From JAPLJU01 sp036725345 (GTDB lineage Bacteria; Desulfobacterota; Syntrophia; Syntrophales; UBA2192): 64,000 nucleotides of DNA. The translations under genes and the position numbers were made by a program. The notes under the pieces were generated by a model. The model ran no database searches and had not been told where the DNA came from. It saw only the letters and a program-made list of their open reading frames with translations. Of this stretch, positions 24,934-34,345 are shown piece after piece. The stretch is taken from contig DAIMEJ010000009.1 of NCBI GenBank assembly GCA_036725345.1, positions 1-64,000 of the forward strand, read 5' to 3'. How positions within the stretch are numbered: position 1 is the stretch's first letter; the number at the start of each line of letters is the position of its first letter.

Positions 24934-25605
24934 TCACAGGTCCTTTCTTTTCCGCTTGAAGACATTGCGGAAAACGCTTGTCAGCGCCATGGCGATGACG
25001 GCCCCCGCCGTGGCGGCAAGCATGTCCTTCTGGGGGTCCCAGACATCCCCCTGCGTACCCAGATATGCATCCCCCAGGTCGGGGCTCACGATGAGTGCAG
25101 CGACCATCTCGATCATCTCGAACATGCCGCTGAAGGCCAGCACCATGGCGATGGGCAGATAATAGGCCCAGAACCCCCGGCTGCGGGCGATCCGGAAAAA
25201 AAGCTCCCGGGCGGGATAGGCCATGAGCAACCCGAAGGAAAAGTGCACGATCCGGTCGAAGTGATTCCGGCTGAAATAGAAAACCTCCTTCAGCCAGAAA
25301 CCGAAGGGGACCTCCGCGTAAGTGTAGTGGGCCCCGATGGCATGGAGGCTCATGAACAGGGTCATCAGAAGGTAGGACATGTTGGAAAAAGCAAATACCC
25401 TGTAAGTGGCGACCAGGAGGACGAAAAAGGGGATGACCAGGAGGTTTTCCAGGAACCAGTCCTGGCGATAGAGGGGCTTTATGGCCAGGAGGGACCAGAA
25501 AACAACGTACCAGAGGAGAAGCACCTGGAGCAGCCGGTTTTTCCGGAAATCGGGTCGAATGCGCTGTGTGGCCGTTGTGAGTGTGAACTCCTCCTTCTGA
25601 CCCAT
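24934..25605 (-). CDS. DUF2238/YjdF-type membrane protein
   Basis: 223 residues from ATG 25605 (AGGAGG upstream). Six or so hydrophobic segments; the family core is YTYAEVPFGFWL, HFDRIVHFSFGLLMAYPARE and GTQGDVWDPQKDM, with conserved His, Asp and Gln residues in the membrane region. Related proteins include YjdF of E. coli. The function is unknown. It lies upstream of paaK on the same strand but 100 bases away, and is divergent from the copper genes at 25795. Confidence 0.8.
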   Translation of the reverse strand: MGQKEEFTLTTATQRIRPDFRKNRLLQVLLLWYVVFWSLLAIKPLYRQDWFLENLLVIPFFVLLVATYRVFAFSNMSYLLMTLFMSLHAIGAHYTYAEVPFGFWLKEVFYFSRNHFDRIVHFSFGLLMAYPARELFFRIARSRGFWAYYLPIAMVLAFSGMFEMIEMVAALIVSPDLGDAYLGTQGDVWDPQKDMLAATAGAVIAMALTSVFRNVFKRKRKDL

Positions 25606-25794
25606 GCCTCCTCCTTCTGTGCCTGTCCTCAAAATGATATCCTTCATACAACATCCCGCGGAATAAGAAAAGATTTACGAGGGTAAATATTGTATATTCT
25701 ATTTGAGGCAGGCGACGAATCACCACTTATGGCGTCCTTGACAGATGCCGTTTCCATTCATTTATTAGTTGAAAGACCGAAAAAGGAGCAGAAA

Positions 25795-25992
25795 ATGAAG
25801 ACCATCCGGATTAAAGGTATGACCTGTCAGCATTGCGTCATGGCCGTGACCAAGGCCTTGGGGGGCATCAGCGGCATCGAGAACGTGAAGGTCAATCTCG
25901 AGAGGGGAGAGGCCTCTTTCGATGAGACAAAACCCGTGGATATGAGCGTCGTCAGGGAAAGAGTGAAGAAAGCCGGATATGACGTCATCTGA
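25795..25992 (+). CDS. copZ: CopZ-like heavy-metal-associated domain protein
   Basis: 65 residues, a single HMA domain with the copper site GMTCQHC (Cys11 and Cys14 by position from ATG 25795). AAGGAG lies seven bases before the ATG. It overlaps the copper ATPase gene by 14 bases in a different frame, so the two are cotranslated. By analogy to CopZ it should deliver Cu(I) to the ATPase in the cytoplasm. Confidence 0.88.
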   Translation: MKTIRIKGMTCQHCVMAVTKALGGISGIENVKVNLERGEASFDETKPVDMSVVRERVKKAGYDVI

Positions 25993-28453
25993 GAAAATCA
26001 CCCTGGATATCCGGGGGATGACCTGCGCGAGCTGCGTCCGGCGCGTGGAAGAGGGGCTACGGGAGCTTCAGGGGGTCCAGTCGGTGAGTATCAATTTCGC
26101 CACCGAAAAGGCCTTCGTGGAATATGACCCGGCGATGACGGACCCCGGGAAGCTGGCCGGACGCGTGCGGGATATCGGCTACGAGGTCATCGCCGACCAG
26201 GCCTCCGGCGGCGGGCAGGGGAAAATCACCCTCTCCGTCGGCGGCATGACCTGTGCGGCCTGCGTTCGCCGGGTGGAGGAGGCCCTGAAAGAGGTCCCCG
26301 GGGTCGAGGACGCTCTCGTCAATCTCGCCACGGCGCGGGCGACGGTCATCCACGGTGCGCAATGGGGCGGGATTGCGGAACTTCGAAAGGCCGTCATCGA
26401 TGCGGGTTACGAATTTCTCGGCGTTCTCGACGAAACCGCAGAAGACCCCGCTGAAAAGGCCCGGGCAAAAGAGGTCCGGGAACTCACCGTCAAGTTCTCC
26501 ACCGGCATCATCCTGAGCGTCTTCATTTTCATCGGGACCATGCAGGAGTGGTTCCCCTTCCTGGCAGCCATCCCCCGTCCGGCCATGCTCACCGTGCTCT
26601 TTGTCCTCACAACGCCCGTGGTCTTCTGGGTCGGGAGCCGCTTTTTCATCAGGGCCTGGAAGGCCGCGCGGCACGGAACAACGGACATGAATACCCTGGT
26701 GGCCGTGGGGGCGCTCGCGGCCTATCTCTATTCGGCCCTCGCCTCTTTCTATCCGCAGGTCTTCACCCGGGCCGGCATCGAGCCGCACGTTTACTATGAC
26801 GGCGCCGCCTTCATCATCACCTTTATCGTCCTCGGGAGGCTCCTCGAGGCCAAGACCAAGGGGAGAACCTCGGCGGCCATTAAAAGGCTCATCGGCCTGA
26901 AACCCAGGACGGCCCGCGTCCTGCGCGACGGAGCGGAGAAAGACGTGCCCATTGAGGAGGTCGTGATGGGCGATGTCATTCTCGTGAGGCCCGGCGAGAA
27001 GATACCGACGGACGGCGTCATCCTCGCGGGGTCCTCCGCCGTGGACGAATCGATGCTCACGGGGGAGAGCATGCCCGTCGACAAACAGGCGGGCAGTGAG
27101 GTCTATGCCGCCACGATCAACCGAAGCGGCAGCTTCACCTTCAGGGCCACGCGGGTGGGGGCCGAAACGGCCCTGGCGCAGATCATACGCCTCGTCGAGG
27201 AGGCTCAGGGCTCCAAGGCGCCCATCCAGAGGCTGGCGGACCGCGTGGCCTCCGTTTTTGTCCCCGTCGTCTTCGTCATTGCCGCCCTCACCTTCGTGGT
27301 ATGGAACTACCTCGTCCCGAAACCGGATTTCACCCTGGCCCTCCTCAACTTCGTGTCCGTCCTGATCATCGCCTGCCCCTGCGCCATGGGTCTTGCCACG
27401 CCCACAGCGGTCATGGTGGGAACGGGACTCGGTGCCGAAAACGGGATCCTCATCAAGGGCGGGGAGAGCCTGGAGAAGGCTTACAGGCTCACGACGATCG
27501 TGTTCGACAAAACGGGGACCCTCACACTGGGAAAGCCCGTCGTGACGGACCTCATCCCGGCGGAAGGAATCGCGAAAGCAGATGTCCTCAAGGCGGCCGC
27601 CTCCATCGAGGCCCTCTCGGAACACCCGCTGGCGGAGGCCGTCATGGATAAGGCCAGAAGTGAAGGGATCCACCCCGAGCCCGTCGAAGGGTTTGAATCC
27701 TTCTCCGGCCTGGGCGCCATGGCTTACGTGGACGGCGCGCCCTGTCTCCTGGGGAACACGCGGCTCATGGCGGAGAGAAACATTCCGCTGGGGCGTCTCG
27801 GAAATGAGGTTGAACGACTCGCCGCCGAGGCCAAGACCTGCGTCCTCGTGGCAAGGGCCGGGCGCCTCGTGGGCCTCATCGGCCTGTCCGACGTCCCCAA
27901 GGCATCGGCAGCCTCGGCCGTGGCAACCCTCAAGGCCATGGGACTCAGGGTGGCCATGATCACGGGCGACCACGGCCACACGGCGCAGGCCGCCGGGAAA
28001 ATCCTGGGGATCGACGAGACCCTCGCGGAGGTTTTGCCCGGCGAGAAGGCCGCCGAGATCCGGCGCCTTCAGTCCCGGGGGCAGGTGGTCGCCATGGTGG
28101 GTGACGGCATCAACGACGCCCCGGCCCTAACGGCCGCCGACATCGGCGTCGCCATCGGCGCCGGCACCGACGTGGCCATCGAAGCAAGCGACATCACCCT
28201 CATGAGCGATGATCTCCGCGCCGTGCCCTCGGCCATCCGCCTTTCCTTCCTGACCATGAGGACGATCAAGCAGAACCTCTTCTGGGCCTTTATTTACAAT
28301 GTCATCGGCATCCCCGTCGCCGCGGGGGTTCTTTATCCCTTCTTCGGGATTCTCCTGAACCCCGTCTTCGCCGCCGCGGCCATGGCCCTGAGTTCCGTCT
28401 CCGTCGTGGGCAACGCCCTCCTTCTTCGATGGGTCTGGAAAAAATCCACCTGA
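25979..28453 (+). CDS. copA: Cu(I)-exporting P1B-type ATPase
   Basis: 824 residues. Two N-terminal HMA domains (GMTCASC near 14, GMTCAAC near 90), then eight membrane helices with the ion-binding CPC (IACPCAMGLATP near 465). The catalytic set is complete: TGES near 361, DKTGTLT near 510 (phosphorylated Asp), HP in SEHPLAEA, GDGINDAP near 708. The C-terminal membrane pair ends the protein. Exports Cu(I) (or Ag(I)) across the inner membrane. Overlaps the copZ-like gene upstream. No CueR/CsoR gene is adjacent. Confidence 0.95.
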   Translation: MTSSEKITLDIRGMTCASCVRRVEEGLRELQGVQSVSINFATEKAFVEYDPAMTDPGKLAGRVRDIGYEVIADQASGGGQGKITLSVGGMTCAACVRRVEEALKEVPGVEDALVNLATARATVIHGAQWGGIAELRKAVIDAGYEFLGVLDETAEDPAEKARAKEVRELTVKFSTGIILSVFIFIGTMQEWFPFLAAIPRPAMLTVLFVLTTPVVFWVGSRFFIRAWKAARHGTTDMNTLVAVGALAAYLYSALASFYPQVFTRAGIEPHVYYDGAAFIITFIVLGRLLEAKTKGRTSAAIKRLIGLKPRTARVLRDGAEKDVPIEEVVMGDVILVRPGEKIPTDGVILAGSSAVDESMLTGESMPVDKQAGSEVYAATINRSGSFTFRATRVGAETALAQIIRLVEEAQGSKAPIQRLADRVASVFVPVVFVIAALTFVVWNYLVPKPDFTLALLNFVSVLIIACPCAMGLATPTAVMVGTGLGAENGILIKGGESLEKAYRLTTIVFDKTGTLTLGKPVVTDLIPAEGIAKADVLKAAASIEALSEHPLAEAVMDKARSEGIHPEPVEGFESFSGLGAMAYVDGAPCLLGNTRLMAERNIPLGRLGNEVERLAAEAKTCVLVARAGRLVGLIGLSDVPKASAASAVATLKAMGLRVAMITGDHGHTAQAAGKILGIDETLAEVLPGEKAAEIRRLQSRGQVVAMVGDGINDAPALTAADIGVAIGAGTDVAIEASDITLMSDDLRAVPSAIRLSFLTMRTIKQNLFWAFIYNVIGIPVAAGVLYPFFGILLNPVFAAAAMALSSVSVVGNALLLRWVWKKST

Positions 28454-28488
28454 GGAAACACCAGTCAGGACGCCCCCGCGAACCGGAA

Positions 28489-29082
28489 TTATGCGCCGGC
28501 GGATCTTCCCGCTCTCCTCTTTTGTATCACCCGGAATGTTTTGCGGAAGATAAAAATGATGAGCCCCAATGCCGCCAGGGCGGCAATGATCGGCAGAACG
28601 ACGGCCAGCAGGCTCAAGATGACCGCCCCGGCTGTTTCACCCGTCGCGACAACCGGATTCCCTAACCCGCCCGTCGTGGTGGTCGATACGCCGCGCGCCA
28701 GCATGGTGGACCCCTGCACGAGCGCCGCGCTCCCGCCGCCCGCGATGACAGCCAGCGTCCACTTCAGAAGGGGGCTCATGTCGGTCAGCGTTGAAGCCAT
28801 GACCAGCGCTCCGGCGACGGCCGCAGCGGGCGCCGCGATGGTGTCCATCAGGTGGTCCAGCCACGGGATGTAGTAGGCCGCGACTTCAAGGACAGCAGCG
28901 GTACCGAAGGCCCAGAAGGCCGTTGGGGTCCCCATCCACGCCAGATCCGGGGGAAGCTGGACATAGCCGTAGATCGAGGCGCCGCTCGCCACAAGAAGCG
29001 GGATGAAGACCCGGAAGCCGCAGGCGGCACTCAGTCCGATACCGAGACAGATGCTCAGTAGAAGATCAATGTTCGGATCCAT
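28489..29082 (-). CDS. DUF4126 membrane protein
   Basis: 197 residues with about five hydrophobic segments. The opening ICLGIGLSAACGFRVFIPLL and the later TTTTGGLGNPVVATGETAGA are characteristic of DUF4126, a family of unknown function common in environmental bacteria. It converges on copA with 35 bases between them and stands alone on its strand. A copper link is not implied. Confidence 0.8.
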   Translation of the reverse strand: MDPNIDLLLSICLGIGLSAACGFRVFIPLLVASGASIYGYVQLPPDLAWMGTPTAFWAFGTAAVLEVAAYYIPWLDHLMDTIAAPAAAVAGALVMASTLTDMSPLLKWTLAVIAGGGSAALVQGSTMLARGVSTTTTGGLGNPVVATGETAGAVILSLLAVVLPIIAALAALGLIIFIFRKTFRVIQKRRAGRSAGA

Positions 29083-29234
29083 GCAAGCCTCCTCGAGGAT
29101 AGGATTCTCTGCCTACCCTATACAGGAATCAAGCCCCGCGTTGAAACTTTTTTTCAACGGGTCGATGCCCTCCTTGAAGACGGAACAGCGACGCCTGAGG
29201 CGTGGTTCGGATTTCCTGACCCATTTCTGTCCCT

Positions 29235-29906
29235 CTAACTGAGGGATTTTATATTGTCGGGGGAGTCATTGGCGGGGGTGTTCACGCGCGGGGAGACGTC
29301 ATAGGCCTGCATCTTCCCCGCCGGATAGGGGCGCAGGAGGGCCAGCAGGCGGTTTTTGTCCTGGACAGCGGGGTCGAGCCAGTCATCCTCGTCTTCCCCG
29401 GGCACGATGACGGGCATGCGGTCATGGACCGGCCGCAGAAGATCGTTGGCCTCTGTCGTGATGATCGTGCAGCTCCTGATTTCGGGACCCTCCGGGGGAT
29501 GCCAGGTTTCGTAAAGCCCGGCGAAGCCGAAGGGCTTTTGCGACTTCATGCAGACATAGACAGGCGATTTTCGCTTCCCCTGCTGCCGCCGCCATTCGTA
29601 GAAGCCGTCGGCGACGATGAGACACCGTCTCCTGCCGAAGGCGGAGCGGAAACTCGGTTTCTCGGCCACCGTTTCAGCCCGAGCATTGATCATGCGGTTC
29701 CCGATGGATGGGTCGTCGGCCCAGGACGGGATAAGGCCCCAGCGAAAAGGGGAAAGGCGTCTCGTTCCCTCTTCGCAGAGAACGGCGAGGACATCCTGGC
29801 CGGGCGCGATATTGTAACGGGGCTTGAGATCACCGCCGACGTCACGGAGGCGGAATGTCTCCGCGATGAGTGTGAAAGGGCTCGACAGGACAAAACGCCC
29901 GCACAT
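29235..29906 (-). CDS. yedK: HMCES/YedK SOS-response-associated peptidase (DUF159)
   Basis: 223 residues from ATG 29906, which leaves Cys2 after Met removal as the N-terminal nucleophile (MCGRFV). The rest of the active site is present: Asn in RYNIAPGQ, RMINARAET, Glu in DGFYEWR and His in VHDRMPV. The protein crosslinks covalently to abasic sites in single-stranded DNA through a thiazolidine and protects them. No LexA box was identified by eye. Convergent or unrelated neighbours. Confidence 0.93.
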   Translation of the reverse strand: MCGRFVLSSPFTLIAETFRLRDVGGDLKPRYNIAPGQDVLAVLCEEGTRRLSPFRWGLIPSWADDPSIGNRMINARAETVAEKPSFRSAFGRRRCLIVADGFYEWRRQQGKRKSPVYVCMKSQKPFGFAGLYETWHPPEGPEIRSCTIITTEANDLLRPVHDRMPVIVPGEDEDDWLDPAVQDKNRLLALLRPYPAGKMQAYDVSPRVNTPANDSPDNIKSLS

Positions 29907-29969
29907 AAAATTTGCCACCGATAAGAATGATGGAGGTCTCGTGCCTCGCGCCCCGAGGAGGTAAAGGGG

Positions 29970-30458
29970 CTATCTCCTCATCAGGATCTTCGGCCTCTTT
30001 GCCTCCGGCCCTCCCCCGCGGTACGAAGGCCCCCGGTTCGTCATTTTCCTCGCCTTCAGAAAGCCGATGATGCCGAAGAAGAGGAACAGCACACCCATGA
30101 TCATCTGGGGGAGATCCACCTGACCGCCCTCACCGGTGATCAAGCGCTCGAGGGCCTGGGCGATGTAGATAAGACCGAAGACGACAAAAAACCCCGGCAC
30201 GGCGTATCGGAGCATGAAGCTTGCGCCCTTCGGGATTCTTTTCTCCGCCCCTTCCTCAGGCTCCCCCGCTTCCGCCGGCCCTCTGGCCTGCGCCGGCAAA
30301 CTCCATTTGTCCTCGGCGGACTCCTGAATTTTCCCCGGGCCGTATTGTTCCATTCTCGCCAGGAGACGGACGATTCGGTCCCGCTCCCGCGGGTCCCGGA
30401 CGGTCTTCAGCCTGTTGATGAGTATCTGCCTTTCCCTGTCTTCCTGTTTCATCTTCAT
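29970..30458 (-). CDS. Hypothetical two-helix membrane protein
   Basis: 162 residues. The N-terminal third is charged and likely helical (DRERQILINRLKTVRDPRERDRI), the linker is rich in Glu/Ala/Pro, and two membrane segments follow (YAVPGFFVVFGLIYIAQAL and MIMGVLFLFFGIIGFL), ending in a basic tail. ATG 30452 has the better ribosome spacing. I recognise no family. It lies 90 bases downstream of the CoA-binding protein gene on the same strand. Confidence 0.6.
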   Translation of the reverse strand: MKMKQEDRERQILINRLKTVRDPRERDRIVRLLARMEQYGPGKIQESAEDKWSLPAQARGPAEAGEPEEGAEKRIPKGASFMLRYAVPGFFVVFGLIYIAQALERLITGEGGQVDLPQMIMGVLFLFFGIIGFLKARKMTNRGPSYRGGGPEAKRPKILMRR

Positions 30459-30548
30459 TTCCCCGCGTATGACCTCCTGCCCGGACCGGGGCTCTTGCCC
30501 GCACCGGATCGACTGACGGGCCGGTCGAGTCGGCCTCTGGAACGAACC

Positions 30549-30977
30549 TCAGTCCTCATGCAGGAAAATCCGCCTGAACTCCACGTACATGCACCGGTCC
30601 TGCACGAAGAGGATATCCGCCGCTTCGGCCATAGCCCTGGCCTCATCGCTCCTGATACCCGACTGGAGCCAGATGACGTAGATGTCCCCCTTCTTTTTTC
30701 TCCGTTCCACGGCTTCCTTCACCACACCGGGGACCTGGCTCGAAGGGCGGAAAACCTCGAGGACCTCGATGTGCTCCCGGACCTCCTCGAGCCGGTGATA
30801 GGCCTTTCGGCCGATGATCTGGTCGGCGTAAGGGTTGACGGGAATAATGTTGTACCCTTTCGTATGGAGATACGAGGGGACCCACTGGGCCGCCTTCCCA
30901 GGGTCTCTAGACATCCCGTATACCGCGATCGTTTTATACCGTTCGAAGATGTTTCTGAGAAGCTCGACGGTGGCCAT
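30549..30977 (-). CDS. CoA-binding (YccU-type) protein
   Basis: 142 residues from ATG 30977 (AAGAAAGG upstream). A Rossmann fold with TIAVYGMSRDPGKAAQWVP, YNIIPVNPYADQIIG and a C-terminal VIWLQSGIRSDEARAMAEA, FVQDRCMYVEFRR, characteristic of the YccU/succinyl-CoA-synthetase alpha N-domain-like family. It binds CoA or a nucleotide; the role is unknown. Lies between PsiE and the hypothetical membrane gene on the same strand. Confidence 0.85.
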   Translation of the reverse strand: MATVELLRNIFERYKTIAVYGMSRDPGKAAQWVPSYLHTKGYNIIPVNPYADQIIGRKAYHRLEEVREHIEVLEVFRPSSQVPGVVKEAVERRKKKGDIYVIWLQSGIRSDEARAMAEAADILFVQDRCMYVEFRRIFLHED

Positions 30978-31024
30978 AGGAACCTTTCTTCGCGACAGGG
31001 AGATCAACCCGGCAGTGGACGCCT

Positions 31025-31465
31025 TTACGCGTCCTCGCCTTCTTTTTTACGCGATGATATCATACAAGCATCACAACGCTTGAGAAAAAACAGCCCCGCC
31101 GTCAGCGCGACGATGAGGGCGGCAATCCCGACCAATTTAAAGTCCGTGATATCCTTTATGTCCAGGATGATCACCTTCCGGGCCACGGCGATAAGCGCGA
31201 CCAGAAGGACCACTTCCACGCGTATGAGATGATCCTTGACGTAAATCTTGATGGTCTCGAGAAGCTCGATCCCGATGAGGATGAGAAGAAAAAAGCCGAA
31301 AATGCCCAGAAGCTCATCGAGCTCGAGGAATATCACCGGCGGAGAGATGACATCCCGGATAATCAGAACACCGAGTTCAACGGTGGAGATGAGGACCACG
31401 AAGGCCATCATCGCCATCAAAGAAACGATGATCACCTTTTCGAATGTCTGCAAAAATTTCGTCAT
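31025..31465 (-). CDS. PsiE-family membrane protein
   Basis: 146 residues from ATG 31465 (GGAGG upstream). Four hydrophobic segments, with the family features LQTFEKVIIVSLMAMM, LDELLGIFGFFLLILIGIELLETIKIY and ALIAVARKVIILD. PsiE of E. coli is phosphate-starvation inducible, but the biochemical role is unknown. No PHO box was identified. It follows the nitroreductase gene, whose stop (31491) lies just ahead of its start. Confidence 0.85.
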   Translation of the reverse strand: MTKFLQTFEKVIIVSLMAMMAFVVLISTVELGVLIIRDVISPPVIFLELDELLGIFGFFLLILIGIELLETIKIYVKDHLIRVEVVLLVALIAVARKVIILDIKDITDFKLVGIAALIVALTAGLFFLKRCDACMISSRKKEGEDA

Positions 31466-31490
31466 CGAGACGCGTCCTCCATTCACAAGG

Positions 31491-32003
31491 TCAAGACCAG
31501 CGATTGTGGTGCACCCTCGAAGGATCGTAACGGTTCGCCCGGGCCTTTTCCTCAGCCGGATAACCGACGGGGATGATCGCCAGCGGCACAATCATCTCCG
31601 GCAGACCCAGGAGTTTTCGCATCCCCTTGACGCGTTCATCGATAGGATACACCCCCAGCCACACGGTTCCCAGCCCCCTCGCCCGGGCGGCCACAAGGAT
31701 GTTTTCCGTCGCCGCCGAACAGTCCTGAACCCAGAACCCCTTGAAATTCTCGCGCTGGAGGTCTCCGCACACAACGATGGCCACCGACGCCTCCCGCAGG
31801 GGCTGCGAGAAGGGGTGAAACTTCGGTATTTCATCGAGTGTCTTTCGATCGCTGATCACGATGAACTGCCAGGGCTGCTGGTTTCCGGCAGAAGGCGCGC
31901 TCATGGCCGCCTCCAGAAGTTCCCTGACGATCGTTTCGGACACGGTTTTGTTTGTGTATTTGCGGATGCTTCTTCTGGTTACAATAGCCTCGATGGCGTC
32001 CAT
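31491..32003 (-). CDS. Nitroreductase family flavoprotein
   Basis: 170 residues, the short nitroreductase type. FMN contacts are evident in AIVTRRSIRKYTNK (near residue 8) and MSAPSAGNQQPWQF, with GLGTVWLGVYP and ViP-type VPLAIIPVGYP near the end. Catalyses two-electron NAD(P)H-dependent reduction of nitro or quinone compounds, or related dehydrogenations; the natural substrate is unknown. AGGGAGG precedes ATG 32003. It leads into PsiE. Confidence 0.9.
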   Translation of the reverse strand: MDAIEAIVTRRSIRKYTNKTVSETIVRELLEAAMSAPSAGNQQPWQFIVISDRKTLDEIPKFHPFSQPLREASVAIVVCGDLQRENFKGFWVQDCSAATENILVAARARGLGTVWLGVYPIDERVKGMRKLLGLPEMIVPLAIIPVGYPAEEKARANRYDPSRVHHNRWS

Positions 32004-32050
32004 CGTGCTGACCTCCCTGTGTCGTGCGTCCCGACCGTCCGTCTTTTTTC

Positions 32051-33187
32051 TCAGTAACGAAAAACAGCCGCCAGGGGTTCCGTCTCCGGCATTTCGTCCC
32101 TTTTAACCGCATAGACCGTCCCCGCGTTCAGCAGGGTCTGAATCACGGCCAGGTCGATGAGGTCCTCGTCGCCCGGTGCGGCCTTTTCCCGCAGGGTGAC
32201 TTCGCCGCTGTCAGGCCGGAAGGATCCCCACTGCTGCACGCCCACCGCGGCAAAGAGAATACCGACGCGGCCGTGGTGGGCCGCCGGCACAATCTCCAGG
32301 ATGTTGCCCGATGCAAGCCCTGTCCCCACGGACTGCCGGTACTGGGCCCGCGCCTCCTCCTGCCGTTTCTGAAAATAGGGTTCCACAATGGCCCAGGCCT
32401 GCTTTCGCAGTTCTTCGACGCTCAGGCTCTCGGGATTCCCGGTGACGGCCCTGTCGACCAGATGCGGATAGGAGTTGACCTCCCGGTAGATGGGGAAAAG
32501 ATAATCGACCCCGGCGAAAACCAGGGGCGCCTTCTTGTCCTTCAGTATCCCATGGAGTCCACGGTCAATCTGTTTGAAGTACCTCAACGTGTCCTCCTTT
32601 GTGTAGGCCGTCCACTCAATCGAGCCCCGGGCCTGCGAAGGACCGGACCCGGAAGGCCGGTTCAACCGCTGCTTCTCCAGCACATCGTATTTCATGGCAT
32701 CCATGATGCTCTTCGGCACGCCCTCGAGCGCCATCTCATTGACGCTGAACCGGCTGCCCTCCAGGAATCTCACGCCCTTCTGGCTGAGGGCCAGGATGTA
32801 GAACTGCCCGTTGGCACTGTAAAGGGAGAGAAGGGGCTTGATGTGAAAGCGCTCCGTCACGACCACGAGTTCGGGAACGTCTACGGGCAGACGGTAATGT
32901 TTGAAATGTTCCGAGGAGAGAAAGACAGCCAGCCCCTCGCCGTGCTGTTTCCAGAACGGCGTGTTTTTCAAAAGGGCCTGGGCCGGTTCCATGAACTTCT
33001 CGACGTCCGCGGCGCGAACGCCGCCCGCCAGCAGTTTTTCCTCGGCCTGCCGGAGCAAATTCTTCAGTCGGATGGGGTTTTGCTGAACCTCGGCACCTCC
33101 GCGATGGGTGGGCATGTAAAGGGTGACACAGGACCCTTCCTGCTTCATCATGAGCGCCTTCAATTCTTCTCTCGGCAAAACGTTCAT
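32051..33187 (-). CDS. baeRF-family protein (archaeo-eukaryotic release factor-like)
   Basis: 378 residues from ATG 33187 (AAGGAGG upstream). CVTLYMPTHRGGAEVQQNPIR in the first 40 residues, FWKQHGEGLAVFLSSEHFK and the central VFAGVDYLFPIYREVNSYPH are features of the bacterial baeRF families, relatives of aRF1/eRF1 with a hydrolase-like central domain (my impression is family 6 or 7). Some relatives are thought to act on stalled ribosomes or in anti-conflict systems; no direct function can be given. The GDPD gene follows upstream on the same strand. Confidence 0.75.
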   Translation of the reverse strand: MNVLPREELKALMMKQEGSCVTLYMPTHRGGAEVQQNPIRLKNLLRQAEEKLLAGGVRAADVEKFMEPAQALLKNTPFWKQHGEGLAVFLSSEHFKHYRLPVDVPELVVVTERFHIKPLLSLYSANGQFYILALSQKGVRFLEGSRFSVNEMALEGVPKSIMDAMKYDVLEKQRLNRPSGSGPSQARGSIEWTAYTKEDTLRYFKQIDRGLHGILKDKKAPLVFAGVDYLFPIYREVNSYPHLVDRAVTGNPESLSVEELRKQAWAIVEPYFQKRQEEARAQYRQSVGTGLASGNILEIVPAAHHGRVGILFAAVGVQQWGSFRPDSGEVTLREKAAPGDEDLIDLAVIQTLLNAGTVYAVKRDEMPETEPLAAVFRY

Positions 33188-33258
33188 AGATCCTCCTTCC
33201 GGTCTTCTGTTCATGTCTGCTGCAAATCAAACACCCGGTGTTTCGTTCAGGGCGTCCG

Positions 33259-33975
33259 TTACAGCGCCTCGGCAGAAAGCAGTTCCCGCCTGGCCGAACC
33301 GGCCAGATCGGGTCTGTCCGTGATCACGCCGTGAATCCTCGGATCGGACAAATATTTTTTCAATTTTCTCCGGTCGTTCACCGTCCAGACGATAAGAGGT
33401 TTTGCGCTTCTCTCGGCCATGCGGAATAAAGCGTCGTCGAGCAACCGCCAGTTGGGGATCCAGAAATCCGTCTCCACACGGTCGATGGAACGATGAATGT
33501 TTCTCCCCAGGATGAGCCCCGTTTTGAGGTTCGGAAAGAAACTTCTGATCGCGTCAAGGGAGGTCGCGTTGAATGAGGTCAGGATAAAATTGGAGTCATC
33601 GAGATGGACCCGCATTGCCAAAATCACATCCTTCTCGTACCCTTCTTCCTTCAATTCCGCATTGAGCCCGATCTTTCCGCGCGCAAGGATCAGGACCTCC
33701 TCGAGGGTCGGAACATGAAAGCCCCTTCGGGCGGCACATCGCTCAACAGCCTCGTACGACAGCGTCCCGATGCCCTTCCCCTGGATGGCTTCGTTGTGGT
33801 GTGCAATGAGGACCTGATCGGCTGTTTTTCTCACATCGAACTCGATCATGTCCGCGCCCATGGCGATGGCCCTCTCGAAGGATCGCAGGGTGTTTTCCTT
33901 CTCGTAGGCCGAGGCGCCTCTGTGGGCGATGATGATCTTTTCTTTGCCGTTGAACACGTTTGCCTGTTCGCTCAA
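33259..33975 (-). CDS. Glycerophosphodiester phosphodiesterase
   Basis: 238 residues. AHRGASAYEKENTLRSFERAI and ADMIEFDVRKTAD, LIAHHNEAI supply the His, Glu, Asp and second His of the GDPD TIM-barrel metal site; VWTVNDRRKL and GVITDRPDL close the barrel. Hydrolyses glycerophosphodiesters to glycerol-3-phosphate and an alcohol. It has no signal peptide, so it is cytoplasmic (UgpQ-like). The outermost start is TTG 33975, with GTG 33957 an alternative. It lies between the cupin and baeRF genes on the same strand. Confidence 0.92.
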   Translation of the reverse strand: MSEQANVFNGKEKIIIAHRGASAYEKENTLRSFERAIAMGADMIEFDVRKTADQVLIAHHNEAIQGKGIGTLSYEAVERCAARRGFHVPTLEEVLILARGKIGLNAELKEEGYEKDVILAMRVHLDDSNFILTSFNATSLDAIRSFFPNLKTGLILGRNIHRSIDRVETDFWIPNWRLLDDALFRMAERSAKPLIVWTVNDRRKLKKYLSDPRIHGVITDRPDLAGSARRELLSAEAL

Positions 33976-33994
33976 AAGGAACCCGTCATCCCTT

Positions 33995-34345
33995 TCAACC
34001 CCGGATCATGACGAGGAGCATCTTGAATCTCTTCAGGGCCCTGAGGGCGTGGGGTTCCCGGGCCGGCATGATGATCATGTCTCCCCCCTTCAGGGAAAAA
34101 GGCCTGCCGGAGATGGTGATCTCGACTTCCCCGTCGAGGACGCAAACCATGGCGTCGTAAGGCGCCGTGTGCTCGCTGAGTCCCTGCCCCCTGTCAAAGG
34201 CAAAAAGTGTCACCGTACCGGTTTTCCTGTCGACCAGGGTCCGGCTGACGATGGAACCTTTCTGATATACGACGAGGTCACGAAGTTCGTGCACCTGCCC
34301 CCTGATATCAGCCTCTTTTTCCGCGGTGGTTTTTTTCACTGCCAT
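33995..34345 (-). CDS. Cupin-domain protein
   Basis: 116 residues from ATG 34345 (AGGAGG seven bases before). A small beta-barrel with the cupin motif region GQGLSEHTAPYDAMVCVLDGEVEI (Glu and one His are present, a second His lost) and GGDMIIMPAREPHALRAL (motif 2 His). The metal site therefore looks incomplete. A family of such proteins occurs near redox genes; the role is unknown. A good promoter lies at 34638-34666, about 290 bases upstream. Confidence 0.85.
   Translation of the reverse strand: MAVKKTTAEKEADIRGQVHELRDLVVYQKGSIVSRTLVDRKTGTVTLFAFDRGQGLSEHTAPYDAMVCVLDGEVEITISGRPFSLKGGDMIIMPAREPHALRALKRFKMLLVMIRG

Noticed and set aside
26057..27979. 640-residue minus-strand frame under copA
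   Set aside because: Antisense of a complete P-type ATPase; His/Gly/Asp-rich shadow composition.
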